A DNA stretch of 64,000 nt from Prinsepia uniflora (lineage: Eukaryota; Streptophyta; Magnoliopsida; Rosales; Rosaceae): contig CM064871.1 of NCBI GenBank assembly GCA_032719365.1, positions 70,412,383 to 70,476,382 of the forward strand, written 5' to 3'. The notes beneath the pieces are model-generated. The model was not told where the DNA came from, searched no databases, and worked only from the letters and a program-made list of their open reading frames with translations. This document shows positions 1 to 11,103 of this stretch, piece after piece. The stretch's first letter is position 1. Each line of letters begins with the position of its first letter. The position numbers and the translations under genes were made by a program.

Positions 1-780
1 AAAATAAGAAACTTTTATTTTTGGTACCTTGCAGTGCATAAATAAAGTCATAAGTAATGATTTTATTAGTTTACTTTTTCCGTACAAACAAGTATTTTTC
101 GTACAAATTGGATGTAAAAATATAACTTTGTAAATTACATTATCGATCATATTATATAATCCCAAAAAACATGGGATTTGGCTCCTACCAAGATCAGTCT
201 AGGAGTATGGGAGATAGAGAATGAAGACAAAAGAGAGTAAGTGGGTGGGTGGTTTCTTTGCTAGGGCTGAGTTGACGGCGGGCCAAGGCGAGGAAATGGT
301 GGGTGGCCCACTGACCCTGGTGGTGGGTTGGTCCACCGGGCACCCACGAGAGGTTGAAGAAATATTGGTACCCAAATGGGCAGATGTTCAATCTAGGCCC
401 CCTCCGTACACAACACCTTATATGGTGTTGGTGAATTGGTGCCTCCCTCTCGATCCCCCGTCTCACAAACTCTACAGCAACCTATATATAGCTAGGCCTC
501 CCATGGAGATATCATCCATAATTCCATATATATGTCGATGTGAATTTTGTCCGTCTTCTATTTTTTGGGGCACAAAGTCAGAACTTAAGAATGATATAGA
601 CTAATTTTAGTTTTTTATTCTATTAGCACTCAACAGTACGAATAATTTATTAATAAAAGATGAAATATCGATCAGCTCTACTCTTAAAAACGAATACTTA
701 CACACAAAAAAAAGGCTAAGAAAAACAACAATGTTATGTAATATCATATAACATAAAAGTACTAATAAGTAATAAGGGGA
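1..780. other. Left-edge intergenic DNA, promoter-like
   Basis: No gene is recognised. The stretch from about 240 to 480 is much more GC-rich than its surroundings and contains several GTGGGT/GGCCCAC-type boxes, similar to TCP-factor sites. A TATATATAG string follows at about 484-492. Open frames run through it on both strands (221-604 + and 194-466 -) but neither has a recognisable domain, and their length is explained by local GC content. It could be the promoter of a gene outside or now lost from this region. That is inference only. Confidence 0.25.
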
Positions 781-1030
781 TGTATTGAATATAAAATTTG
801 ATCAATTTTTATGGAGTTTTGGTTGATTTTTAATTTTAGGTGTATTCAATTTAGAGTTTTAAAGAGTTTGTATAACTCACCAGGTATTCAATCTAGACTT
901 TTAAAAACTCTATGAAAGTTGAGAGACATTCAATTCAAATTTTTACCGAATTTTAGAAACTCTATAAAAATTAGGAGGTATTCAATCATAACTTTTCAAG
1001 AGTCAACAAATATGGAGTGATATTCAAAAC
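781..1030. repeat. Degenerate ~42-bp tandem repeat with ATTCAAT motif
   Basis: The heptamer ATTCAAT occurs at about 844, 886, 928 and 980, and relatives (ATTGAAT, ATTCAAA) occur at 784 and 1023. The spacing is about 42, 42 and 52 bases. Between motifs the units share an AT-rich stretch of the type TTTTAAAAACTCTAT. This could be the body of a MITE-like element or a small independent tandem repeat. No clean terminal inverted repeat or target duplication was identified, so the class is open. Confidence 0.5.
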
Positions 1031-1187
1031 TGGATCGACAAATATACTCTTTTTGTTTGGATAATACATCATACGATCTTTAAGAACATTATTCTTTATA
1101 TTACTTATTTGTAGAACAAATTAATCGGGTAGCCTATAAAAACTAATGTTACAAGATTTTGTTTAATTGGGTTAGCAATTTCAGATG

Positions 1188-1763
1188 TGTTAATACCATA
1201 TCGACCGACCACCCTAGCACAGGGCCCGCCTGGACAGGAAGGCCGCCGACCGATCGCCTGATCGGCACCCTTGTGGCCCACGGCTCGCCGATCGGCATCA
1301 TACTGCAGACCCGTCATTCGGCATCTGACAATGGCCAGACGACAGCTGGCTGCGACAGTCACCTAACCAACTCTGCCATACCAACTCCCTGACGGAGGCA
1401 GGTTGGGACTCCAGCTGGCGCCTCCCCCGGATGTCCAAGGCTTGTCAGACGGCTCTCAGCCACAAAGCACCACCTGCTCCCGTAACAGTAGCCCACCTAC
1501 CGCAGTTATGGCCACTATAAATACCCCGAAACCCTTCACAAAGGTAAGACACTCGGAACCGATCCAGAGCACTGTATTTACTTTCCCCTCGGCATTCAGA
1601 TACTAACTTAGGCATCGGAGCCCCTTTGGCTGGCATCACACCGGTGTCTAGTTTTGCAGGATCCCTGCCGAACCACGACGCCCCCAGCGGGCCCGAGACA
1701 CCACGCGGTTGGTCCTAGAACCCCCAGCGGGTCTCATCGAGTTGGTCAAATTAGGATCAAACA
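1188..1763 (+). mobile_element. Solo LTR K, same family as the LTR of element H
   Basis: The sequence runs from TGTTAATACC to GGATCAAACA and is 576 bp, the same length as the LTR at 27225-27800, which it matches nearly base for base. It is flanked by a perfect 5-bp duplication AGATG (1183-1187 and 1764-1768). No PBS, PPT or coding DNA is attached, so it is a solo LTR left by LTR-LTR recombination. A TATA box (TATAAATA, about 1516-1523) and the plus orientation point its promoter toward the bZIP gene 3.6 kb downstream. Short open frames inside it (1159-1392, 1403-1606) are incidental. Confidence 0.92.
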
Positions 1764-2992
1764 AGATGCGCTGAAACCCACGCTAGCCCATGGATAGGCC
1801 TCGGTTTGGTTTTTTTCCTTTTATTCCATTTTCTTAGTCTTGAGAATGTAGGAATGCAAGCACGCTTTTACTTACGAAATAATTTGGATAAAAAAAATGG
1901 ATAAAGAGATGTTCGTATGAAACAACTGTTGGTGCTTATTAATTTACCTGTTTCCTCTTTATTTTTTGTTCACTCCATAAATTTTTTTAAGTGTCGCCTC
2001 GTTTTTTTATCCATCTGCATTTCAAATTGAACATCTTTTGATTTTTGGCCGGATCCGCAGAAAGAATAGAGCACGAAGGTGAAAAAGAGTTGTGTTAGCG
2101 TCCCACTAGCCTTCTTTTATGATCATGAGCTTATGACTGACGAACATCTATTTGTGGTAGTCATGGATTGGAGCGATATAGAGCCTATGAAAGCCAATTT
2201 TAAGGTAATTAAATTCTTTATCCTTTATGCATTCACGTACCTTTTTGCTAGGACATCACAACACATGCAAAACTACTTGTTGCCCATCTTGAAAAACTTA
2301 CTTCAAGTAGATAAGATTACCAATAATTATAAGAACTTGGTGATGGGATAGAGATTTCATTACAAATGTGAACTTATTCGCACATCCATCATCATCAATT
2401 CATAATAAATTAAGGCTCAAACTTGCGTACACGCGCAAGTTTAAACCAATAGTGTTTAGGTGATGGTTTTTTTTTTTTTTCTTTTCTTGGAATCTTCCTT
2501 AATCATCCTCAATGATGGATCTTATCCAATTTGCTTTGGAATTTAGAAGCAGGACGGAAGTTTTTTTCTTTTCTTTTCTTTTCCTTTATTTTTTTGGTAG
2601 TGGGGAAGCACCGAAACCATGCATGTTTGTTAAATAATGGTATTTATTTAACAAAGGGAAAGGATAGAATGGTGAACTCTTTTTAAAAAAAAAAAATACA
2701 AGTACTGGTTAACAAATAAAGAAGATTTGTGTCTGCAAGTTGCTGTCTAGCTCTGAGATTTGCCAAAACCCAACACTACACACTAGCTGCTTTTAAAATC
2801 TAATCTAATCCTGTTTGCTAGCATTCATCTGTTGTTTTAAAAATTGCGAGTAGGTCTCAAGCAGGCATGCACAGCCACAAAACCAAAAATTAGAAAAATA
2901 AACAAGAATAATTGGCTATTATAATTTTCATATCAGAGATTAGCTTCCACTTATTACTTGTTCATATATAATAATAGAGATTTGGTAGCTTA

Positions 2993-2996
<4 letters not shown>
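1764..2996. other. AT-rich intergenic DNA, no recognised gene
   Basis: It contains poly-T and poly-A tracts and one 90-codon open frame (2079-2351, +) with no recognised domain. In that frame the string AAG followed by GTAATT near 2204-2212 looks like a 5' splice site. A decayed exon is therefore possible, but nothing supports a specific product. Confidence 0.3.

Positions 2997-3068
<72 letters not shown>
2997..3068 (+). repeat. (GA)36 microsatellite
   Basis: An uninterrupted run of 36 GA dinucleotides lies about 2.3 kb upstream of the bZIP start codon. GA/CT repeats are common near plant genes and can bind GAGA-type (BBR/BPC) factors. A regulatory role here is only possible, not shown. The length is likely polymorphic. 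Confidence 0.97.
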
Positions 3069-3071
<3 letters not shown>

Positions 3072-5272
3072 GGCAATACTTGATATGTCATGAAAGAATA
3101 ATTATGGACTTGTAAACTTGGAAGAGGCACTCAACCTTCACATGATCTTTAATGGCTTTGTCTACTATCAATCCATATCTGGTATATCATATCATATATG
3201 ATATATATATATATGAATGGTACTATAAATTAATGAATGAAAAGTATTGTTAAGCAAACTTTGTTGTAGATGCGTTATCCATCTAATTTGGAGCATCAAG
3301 TGAATATGAATCAAAGGTGGTTGAGGTCAATTCCTTCGATGATGCCGGAGGATCGGCCGGAATTTGATTTTTTGTTTTTGTTGTGGTGCCCTAATGACTT
3401 CTCTTTGTATGGTTGGAATGAATGCCATTGGCATCATAGAGTTACCCTTTCCAATCATGTATAACTGCAAGGATGCACTTCTAGATCAAAGAGAGAAAGA
3501 ATTTTATGTGAATCTGGTTTTGTCCTACTTTATATCCAAGAGAATTAACTTTTGATCATGGATTTGTTCCATATATATATATATATATATTTCTTCTTAA
3601 TTATTAGCTCATACTAACAGTGTCGTAATGAAAAGCGATGAAAAAAAGGGAAAGCCTCTGAAAAGCCAAGTACTACATATGTTGCTAAGCTCATTCAGGA
3701 ACCTGCATGTAATAGAAGATGTGATCATGGATTCATGGCCAGTTAAAAACTCACAAAAAGTATTGTAATTATAAAAAAATAATAATAAAGTAAAAATTGG
3801 ATGGGAGTTTTAGGTATTTGATGCTAACAATTTAGACAATTTACTAGTTCGCCATTAAGAATGGGGTCCAAAATTAAAAAGTTGAAAATTCAAGTGCTTG
3901 ATGAGTCATCATAATTGAAAAACGAAAATTCACAAACTCAATTTAATTTAATAAATTAATTAGTTTACCCTTTTAAACTGGCCTTCTTTGCGTCATCAGT
4001 CCTCTAGTATTTTAGTGGCTTTTGGTGCTTTCTGTAATTGTGTTTGGATCTTCGAGAAAAAAACAGGCCCTTTAATTAAATTTGACTTCCAATCCATTTC
4101 TCAAATTCCTCATATTTCCTCTCATTCTTCGCCCTAATTATTACACCCCCCACAATCATCAACCTTTTTTTTTCTCCCCTCCTAACCATGCCTCATTTAT
4201 ATGTGACCCCAAAATCATTATCCAAATCTCATACTTGCAAACACATACATGTTAACATCCCCAACACAAACTAATAACATGATGTAGTATGGTCCATGCG
4301 TTAGATGCATATCTTCCCTATTAGAATTCTCTCTTCAAGACATCCGGTCTTTAAGTAAGAATACATCAATACTACAATCTAGCACGATTCGAATGAGAAA
4401 AGAAAACGAATCTAGGTAGATTGATGTTCGTGTTCAGAAGTTGTCACAACGGAACTCAAGATTCATATGGGATTTTTTCGGATGCGAGCATATGATTTTA
4501 CCAAAACCCACCTAGATCACTTACTTTATATCAAATATGATTATTTATTTTGGTTTCGCTTAAGATTTCATGCATGTAAGTTACCTCTTATTGTTTCTTG
4601 TAACTTTATAAACCTCATGTATCTTTTATATAACCTTTTATTTGTGCATATTGTGAAGTTTTGTAAAATATGAAAAAGAATATTCACCCAATGAACTACT
4701 ATTGAATTCTGATAAAAAAAAAAATCACTAAAATTGACTTTAAATGAACTCATTTTAATTTCAATCGGATGTAGGTAACTAACAACAATTGATGAACATC
4801 ATATACAAAACTGGACTAGTTTACCGTACTCATATCTCACCCTAATAGTACCTCCCCTTACCACCGTTTTGATTTATCAGTTTTTGTTGTTGTACACAAT
4901 CATACTGTTTATTCTCTAAATCATCATAATTATGGTGAACTGTCTATTTAGGTTTTTTTTAAATTACGAATTGTCTATTTAGTTGATATGTATTTATAAT
5001 ATATATATATATATAAATGATTAAATGACCTTTAATTTTATTGATTTTTTACGAATATAATCTTGATATAATGATTTAAAGAATAAATGATTCTAATTAT
5101 GATATAAGTATAAAACCAATTGGATAAATTAAAAAATTGTACGAAAAGATATCACCCAGGTGCTGAAAATATTAGCCAATAACAGTACACACTGATGATG
5201 TAAGACCACCGTGAAACAATTTTGTTGCTAAAGGCAGCCCATTAATCTACATCCATTTTCCCTCTCCCCCCC
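3069..5272. other. Upstream region of the bZIP gene, no second gene recognised
   Basis: The region is AT-rich, with short (AT)n runs near 3200, 3572 and 4998. Short open frames at 3270-3464, 3364-3555 and 4467-4673 have no recognisable domain and look random. About 4.0-5.27 kb is the likely distal promoter of the bZIP gene. Confidence 0.35.
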
Positions 5273-5280
5273 TATATAAA
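5273..5280 (+). promoter_or_regulatory. TATA box of the bZIP gene
   Basis: TATATAAA follows a pyrimidine-rich stretch (CCCTCTCCCCCC) about 109 bases upstream of the bZIP ATG. A plant TATA box normally sets the start site about 25-35 bases downstream, here around 5298-5310. That gives a 5' leader of roughly 70-85 nt. Confidence 0.65.
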
Positions 5281-5297
5281 ACCCCTAATCACCCTTC

Positions 5298-5378
5298 ATG
5301 CTGTCATCCCTTGCATTCCTCCAAATAAACCTTTGCAATACAAGTCATTATTACAACCTTAAAAACCAAACAATTTGA
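5298..5378 (+). other. Possible 26-codon upstream ORF
   Basis: An ATG at 5298 opens a 26-codon frame that ends in TGA at 5376-5378, three bases before the bZIP ATG. It would only be translated if transcription starts at or before 5298, which is borderline given the TATA box at 5273. Its peptide does not resemble the conserved sucrose-control uORF peptide of group S1 bZIP genes. Treat it as a candidate only. Confidence 0.3.
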
Positions 5379-5381
5379 GCC

Positions 5382-6029
5382 ATGCTTCCAGGTGAGATGA
5401 TATCAGGCCTCCAGTTCCTTACACCAGAAGGCCAAATCCCAAACCCTAATCACTTTGGCTTCATGGACATCTTCCCCAACAACAACAACAACAACCTCCA
5501 TTTCAGTACTTTGTTCCACAATTTCCCCCAAACTGATCAACACCTCCCTCCTCTAACCCATGACCACTTCACTCAACAATCTTCAAGCCTCAGCAACAAC
5601 TCCAGCACTTCCGATGATGCCGAAGAGCACCACTACCAGCACCTCCGGATCATCGACGAAAGGAAGCAGAGGAGAATGATATCCAACAGAGAATCAGCTC
5701 GGAGGTCGAGGATGAGGAAGCAGAAGCACCTTGATGAGCTCTGGTCGCAGGTGCTTCGTCTCAGAAATGAGAACCAAAACCTCATCGACAGGTTGAACCA
5801 CGTGTCGGAGTCCCATGACAAGGCGGTCGAGGAGAACTCAAAGCTCAAGGAAGAAGCCTCCGATCTTCGCCAAATGCTCACAAACCTGCAAATTGGCAGC
5901 AATCCTTATAACATCAACACAAACGCCTTCAGAGAGCTGCAGGAGGCAGAGATCCCCTGCAACACAGCCCACCACAGAGCTGAGTCATCCAGCCAATCCA
6001 TTGCTGCATCCACCAACTTGCTCCATTGA
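5382..6029 (+). CDS. bZIP transcription factor, group S-like (bZIP42/43-like)
   Basis: A 215-residue basic leucine-zipper protein, expected to bind ACGT-core DNA in the nucleus as a homo- or heterodimer. The N-terminus is rich in Asn, Gln, Ser and Pro, with a poly-Asn run at residues 33-38. The basic region (about 92-116) carries the plant signature N102-x7-R110 in NRESARRSR. The zipper starts ten residues after R110 and runs in heptads at L120, L127, L134, V141, A148, L155 and L162. The small size, single exon and basic domain near the middle fit group S proteins such as Arabidopsis bZIP42/43; that assignment is by memory of the family, not alignment. The start is supported by an A/C-rich leader and a TATA box about 109 bases upstream. 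The C-terminal tail is hydrophilic with no recognised motif. This is the only intact cellular gene in the window. Confidence 0.93.
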   Translation: MLPGEMISGLQFLTPEGQIPNPNHFGFMDIFPNNNNNNLHFSTLFHNFPQTDQHLPPLTHDHFTQQSSSLSNNSSTSDDAEEHHYQHLRIIDERKQRRMISNRESARRSRMRKQKHLDELWSQVLRLRNENQNLIDRLNHVSESHDKAVEENSKLKEEASDLRQMLTNLQIGSNPYNINTNAFRELQEAEIPCNTAHHRAESSSQSIAASTNLLH

Positions 6030-8594
6030 GATACATAGCCTGCTACTTTATGCTACTTTCGTTCACTATGTTTGCTATTCACTTTTTTTTTTCTTTTCCT
6101 CTCCATCTTAGAGAATGAGATTGAGATTTTTACGAGAGAACATAACGTGCAATAACACTTAGCCACCATCATCAATCAACTTGGGCTTAATTATATCCAA
6201 TATTCTTCAACTCTTCCATCATTGAAAATCAAAACGAACTCACAAACTCAAAATCAAGTACCTGCTACTTTCATAATCTCTTCTTCCCGCGTACAATATG
6301 AATCGATTTAGCACTTGCAGAGCAGATCATCAGAGAATTATCAAACACTGAATTATGGATACGACTTTATCTTTTTTCTCATTTGACAACTGAAACCCCA
6401 CCAACAACCACCTGGAAAAAAAAAATTAATAAGCATAAGGAGCATCAGATTTCAGAACAAAAGGGTTGATACTAACTTGATAGAAAAATAGAAAAATCTG
6501 ACATCACCAACGTACGATATTGTGGATAAAAACGTACAATGACCAACCGTCGGTGATCGACGTGGTGGAAACAAGCAGTGTTGCAGTACGAAGAGTAACA
6601 GTAGGAGTTGGACAAAATGTGGTGGAGGTGATGGTGCTAGTGGTGACTAATCATTCAAAATTTCAAATGCATGACTATTATGTATCTGTATATGAGAAAC
6701 ATAACATAACATTCGGAAAGGTTATTATCCACTAGCTACGGCTATGGCTAAATTATACACCGTCCTCAGTAATGTTTTGTTTTTAGCTTTTTATAAGGAC
6801 CGCATCAACTCATCTCCAGGCCTGTGACGTGTCTCTGTTGAACCAAACCAAGCTTCCGTTGCTTTCATGGATTCATCTGTTTTGAGTCCTGCCAAGAAAG
6901 CCGACGCCTCAGGTGTTGCTGAAACAGTGGCTTTCCCTTTCTGCAGGGCGCTACTGTTGGCCAACACACATATCACATATGCTTTTGCCATATATAATGC
7001 AGCATTACCAATTCACTTGTCCCACCATATATGTTTGCCTTGGCTTCTAGCCAGGCCCCCACCCCAAAACTCAGAGTATATCATCCCATTGCATGAAGAA
7101 AATTCACACACTCATACATGTAGACATGACCATAAATTAAAAAAATTGTTTACGTTTTTATGCAGAAAGGTAAGGATACTAGACAAAACATAATCAAGGT
7201 TTAAAAGAATGAGCTTATAACCAATCATATCATTCCAGTGATTGATTATGTAGCGGATACCGAGCTTGGCCTTTGGGACACAAGGGCACATTTTATCCGT
7301 TATGGGCAGAAATAGTAAGCAACAAAAGTCATGTTTGCTGAGTCGTTGAATTTGATGTGTTATCTTATTCATTCGATGTGTTATCTTGTTCATTCGAATA
7401 TGACACACTAAAGATGATAATGAAAATTTGTAGTGCTAACATTATAAACATATTAGTGATGAGCATATTTTATGATAAGATAATGTTGACTAATTTGGTG
7501 ATCTTCCCATCACGTTGATTTTTTTATAAAAACCAAATCTTGCCATCATGCTTGTAAATCTTTCTTACCTCAATGTTCATAGCAAGAGTTGGACTCTCTT
7601 ACAGTCATCTTCTTTTTTCCTTTCTTTGAAACATTCAATCAAACACCTGCTGTGCATGTTTGTGACATCCACACATGAACATAGAAAGAAAGATGAAAGA
7701 AAGTCAGGAGAAAAAGCTTGTGACAGTGAGATAACAAACAGATAACCCAGACCAAAAAATTCAATTTCAGATAAATTAAAAGCCCTTTTTTCTTTAAAAC
7801 TTTCACGTAACTAATAATTAAGGTTGAAAAATGGAGATTACTCACTACTGCCAACAGTTACATCAGAAAGGAAAAAAAAATAAAGCTTTTGAAATTGATT
7901 CTTTATCTCTAAATCTCCGGAAGAAAATTTAATTAGAAACAAATAAAACGATTAGGATGATGATAACTAAATAAAAAAAAGCACTAGCAAATCCAAAATA
8001 AATTTTCCATCAATGCAAACAAAAGTGCAGTGATAGGAAGGTATAGTAATACAAGTAATGTGTGCAATCAATCCTTTAGCAAAATATCAAATAAAGATGA
8101 ATGAACACCAACTTTATCTATATTAAAAAAAAATGAGCTTCACCTTTAATATGTTATCCAACTTTATCCTTGATTTGTATGTACAAACAAGTACTGAGTT
8201 GAATACGTTATCAGAATTGCCACCCTTCCTTATATTTAAGGCAAATGTTAACCATTTATGGGCCAAAATAAAGCCAAAGCTACATGCTCTTAATATTAAA
8301 AACCTTTTGGATGATTGATAATCTAATTTGGTTCCAAAAAAAAAAAGCATAAGTGTGCACCACTAAAACTGATTTTACAACTCTCTGTCTCTCTCTGATC
8401 GTCAATTGGAAAGTTGATTAATAAATGTGGGTTAATTAACCACAAGGTGAGGTGTAAAATTAGCTTCAACTATAAATGTCAAAAAAATAATAAATTTATG
8501 TCGGGTTGAAGAGAAATATCTCAATATATGTCTTCTTTTCAATAATCCATATTTGTAGTAATGAAATACTGTTGTTCCTACCGTTACCTCGTAG
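6030..8594. other. Downstream intergenic DNA, no recognised gene
   Basis: The first 100-300 bases are presumably the bZIP 3' UTR. Short open frames at 6520-6735 and at 6791-6991 (-)/6867-7193 (+) show no recognisable domain. The 6800-6960 segment is less AT-rich than its surroundings and could be a gene or transposon remnant. A tandem 21-base repeat with the core ATTCGATGTGTTATCTT is visible near 7350-7395. The remainder is AT-rich and featureless. Confidence 0.35.
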
Positions 8595-8825
8595 GGAGTT
8601 AGATGCACCCATGCACCTACAAATGATATAAATACTAACGTTGTTTTAGCTTTACTCACTTCACAAGCATATTTCTATGATGACCCTATGAAAAAGGAAT
8701 TAGGTTATTTTGATAAGGACACCCTTTGTTGTTACTATGGGGTCCTGAAGCATAAGGAGAGTTTACTCGTTCGTGTCCCATTGACACGTTTGAAGGAGTC
8801 AACGTTGGACTTATTGGATTCTTAG
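8595..8825 (+). pseudogene. Coding-like fragment of unknown origin
   Basis: One frame stays open for about 76 codons here, ending in TAG at 8823-8825. The last 45 codons, from an ATG at 8688, have a balanced, protein-like composition with charged and hydrophobic residues mixed, unlike the AT-rich noise around it. No domain is recognised and no start, splice site or promoter can be defended. It may be a gene or transposon fragment captured next to the 5' LTR of element A, or chance. Confidence 0.2.
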
Positions 8826-9293
8826 CAATTCATGTGAAGGTTGGTTATTGGGGGTCTCTAGAAAGTCCATTACAATTTTTCCGTTATATAAATATAAATT
8901 CTGATAAACCATGACATATTCTGTCTTGAATAAACTCTATTTGGCGTATTACCAAATCACCCACCTATTGCCACAATTGTAAATATCAATATTTTTAGAA
9001 TATACGTTGTGGAGTCATAAATTACCGGAATATTCAGAAACCGCCACGTGGCCAACAATTCCCATAATGCCAATATTACCCTTGGTAAAATTGACATCAA
9101 CATGTAACGGTCTTCGCATTAATTTAATATATTTACCAGCTAAATATATTAATTAATCAGATCAATGTCGATAATAAATAATTTCTCAGTGAATTATTTA
9201 TTCATTAATAAATAAGTGATTTCACTCGGTACAATTACTTATTTAATATTTTCCCCTTCAACCAATCAGACGATTCGACAACCTTCAAGGCTT

Positions 9294-9304
9294 CACTATA
9301 AATA
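9294..9304 (+). promoter_or_regulatory. LTR promoter TATA box of element A
   Basis: CTATAAATAG lies about 260 bases before the LTR end, downstream of the G-box at 9043-9052. This order (G-box, TATA, R/U5, PBS) fits an LTR promoter. Confidence 0.5.
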
Positions 9305-9417
9305 GAAGATCACATTTCACTTCTGAAGGTAATCAAAAATTTCTGCAAACACTCTGTCAGATTATTCTCTCATAAAAAACTGACTTAAGTATCGGAGCGT
9401 TTTCGGTTGAACAAACC

Positions 9418-9418
<1 letters not shown>

Positions 9419-9463
<45 letters not shown>
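9419..9463 (+). repeat. 45-nt poly-C tract
   Basis: An uninterrupted run of 45 cytosines in the R/U5 part of the element A LTR. It probably arose by slippage from a shorter C tract. The exact length is error-prone in any assembly. Confidence 0.95.
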
Positions 9464-9464
<1 letters not shown>

Positions 9465-9556
9465 AGGATTCAACCTTAACCTCGTTTGATTTTCGTTATT
9501 GTGTGTAGGAATCGAGAAAGAATTTCACAGAACCGGACGATTTCTGCATCAACAAC

Positions 9557-9574
9557 TGGTGCTTTCATTGAGAG
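9557..9574 (+). other. Primer-binding site of element A
   Basis: TGGTGCTTTCATTGAGAG begins two bases after the inferred LTR end. This motif is familiar from the position just after the 5' LTR in Tat-group gypsy elements. The primer tRNA was not identified. Confidence 0.6.
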
Positions 9575-9727
9575 CTGATTTGAGAAACACTCAAAGCGTG
9601 CTCTTTAGTTTTTCCTTGAAAAAACTCAAACATCACACTTTCGACACTTACTATTCTTCACATAGCCAAAACACGCCGATCCACACGAGCCTCCGAGGCC
9701 GCCTCATCCGTTGCTGCGATTGCTGCC

Positions 9728-10663
9728 ATGAGTGAAACTCTCCCAACTATTCCAGAGGAATCATTTTCCCGTCTCCTGCACAGCCCGCGCCACACGTCAA
9801 TCCACCTACCGTTCGGAAGGCCAGATTGGACACCTATGTTCAGTTTTGGAACGTTCCCTGCAACGGGAACAGGCGCAACGTTTTTTCAACAAACGAACGG
9901 TCTGCTGGCAGGAGAAGCATCTCTGAGAGTCCCAAATCTGCTCCATGCCGACTTGGACCTAAGGAGGCACTTGGACGCCCTACGCAACCCGCAGGCCAGC
10001 ACCTAGGAACCAGGGGGACATGGTTCGTCACATCTTTCTGAAGGCGTGCGACTTGCGCCCTGACGTGCTACTCGTCACGAACAAGCACCTAGGGGGTCAC
10101 CTCTGTGACTCGGACTGACACAGCAGGTCGAGCAGCTGAGCAACCAAGTTCGAGCCTAATCGGAGCACCTACAACAGCTGTTGGGGGACATTGGGACATC
10201 CAGAACCTCCGAGAAAGGCAATAAACCTCGCAAGACGCTAGTGGAAGTCCCGAAGCGCGCTAGCAAGGAACATGTCCGCTGCCAGACAATGTCCCGAGAC
10301 ACGTCGCTGAGCGACTCAGGGGAAGAAAGCTGCACCCCCAGAGCAAGAGGACAAGATCAATCGAGGCCATCAGCCCGAGAACAACTCGGAGGACGCCCCT
10401 GAGCACTTTTGCGCATTGAGCACCCACGCGATAGCTGACGGCAACAAGCAGTCTCACGTGTGTCACACACCTGCTCAGATGATCACAGGGAGGAAGACGA
10501 GACTTACTCGCCAGCAGGCTCGAAAGCCAAGCACACGGAAACTCGAGGGAGTTGACACGATTTGACCTGGCGCGGAAACCCCCGTCATAAAGAACCTTTG
10601 CACGCTGAGCACGTTCGAAGGATGCTAGATTGACGCCTCCAGGGAGTTCAGCGAGACGGAGAC
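9728..10663 (+). pseudogene. Element A gag, N-terminal part (decayed)
   Basis: The first ATG after the PBS (9728) opens a 92-codon frame to 10006. Its continuation is broken by frameshifts and stops up to the conserved gag domain at 10664. The translated pieces are rich in charged and polar residues, as expected for the variable N-terminal half of a gypsy gag, but no conserved motif is present here. Position between the PBS and the gag domain is the main evidence. Confidence 0.5.
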
Positions 10664-11103
10664 TTGGAAGATGACCTTTGGCGCCAAATTCAGACGTCAT
10701 CATCTTCACCATTCTTGAGGGACATTAAGGAAGAGCCGTTCCCGCAATGGTTTTCAACTCCCAACTTCAATCAATACAAAGGAACCTCCGATCCGGTAAA
10801 ACACATCAATTATTATCAGGGGGTCATGGTACCTCACATGCACAACAACGCGCTCATGTGCAAGGTTTTCCAAGCCTCGCTGCAAGGTCAGGCGACGACG
10901 TGGTTCAACCATCTCCCCCGGAGATCAAGCGCTTCTTTCTAGGAATTAGCCCTTGCCTTCGTGAAGGAGTACTCACAGCTCCGCACCGTCGAAGTCAAGG
11001 ATGACCATATCTTCACCGTCCGAAAGAGATCCAAAGAAACCTTGCGGCAATACATCAGGAGGTATTGCGAAGAAAAATCCCGCATCACGGGATGCAGCGA
11101 TCT
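10664..11103 (+). pseudogene. Element A gag, retrotransposon gag domain (interrupted)
   Basis: Residues from the 10664-10942 frame match the retrotransposon gag domain (PF03732 type): an FxxPNFNQYKGTSDP segment, then HINYYQGVM and the AxxWFNHLP motif. A frameshift near 10920-10940 separates this from the next part (RSQG/CSDL region), and the gene is then cut at 11103 by solo LTR J. The gag frame resumes at 14151. Gag would form the particle that packages the element RNA. This copy cannot make a full-length protein. Confidence 0.82.

Larger units (their letters stand above)
9043..9554 (+). mobile_element. 3' portion of the 5' LTR of element A (Tat-type gypsy)
   Basis: The LTR end is placed at 9554 because the sequence ends in CA two bases before a PBS-like motif (9557). 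Within it are a perfect G-box palindrome GCCACGTGGC (9043-9052), a TATA box in CTATAAATAG (about 9296-9304), and a run of 45 C residues (9419-9463) at a place where related LTRs carry a short C tract. The 5' boundary of the LTR cannot be fixed: the matching 3' LTR is not in the window, so 9043 is only the first diagnostic site. Confidence 0.55.

Noticed and set aside
221..604. 127-codon open frame at the left edge
   Set aside because: No domain, overlaps an equally long antisense frame, and lies in a promoter-like GC-rich patch; likely chance.
2079..2351. 90-codon frame with a splice-donor-like AAG/GTAATT
   Set aside because: No recognised domain, no partner exons, AT-rich C-terminal part; not annotated as a gene.
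3270..3555. Two overlapping frames as a possible small gene
   Set aside because: Neither has a recognisable domain; overlapping frames cannot both be real and nothing favours one.
6791..7193. Open frames on both strands near 6.8-7.2 kb
   Set aside because: No domain; mirror frames explained by locally higher GC.
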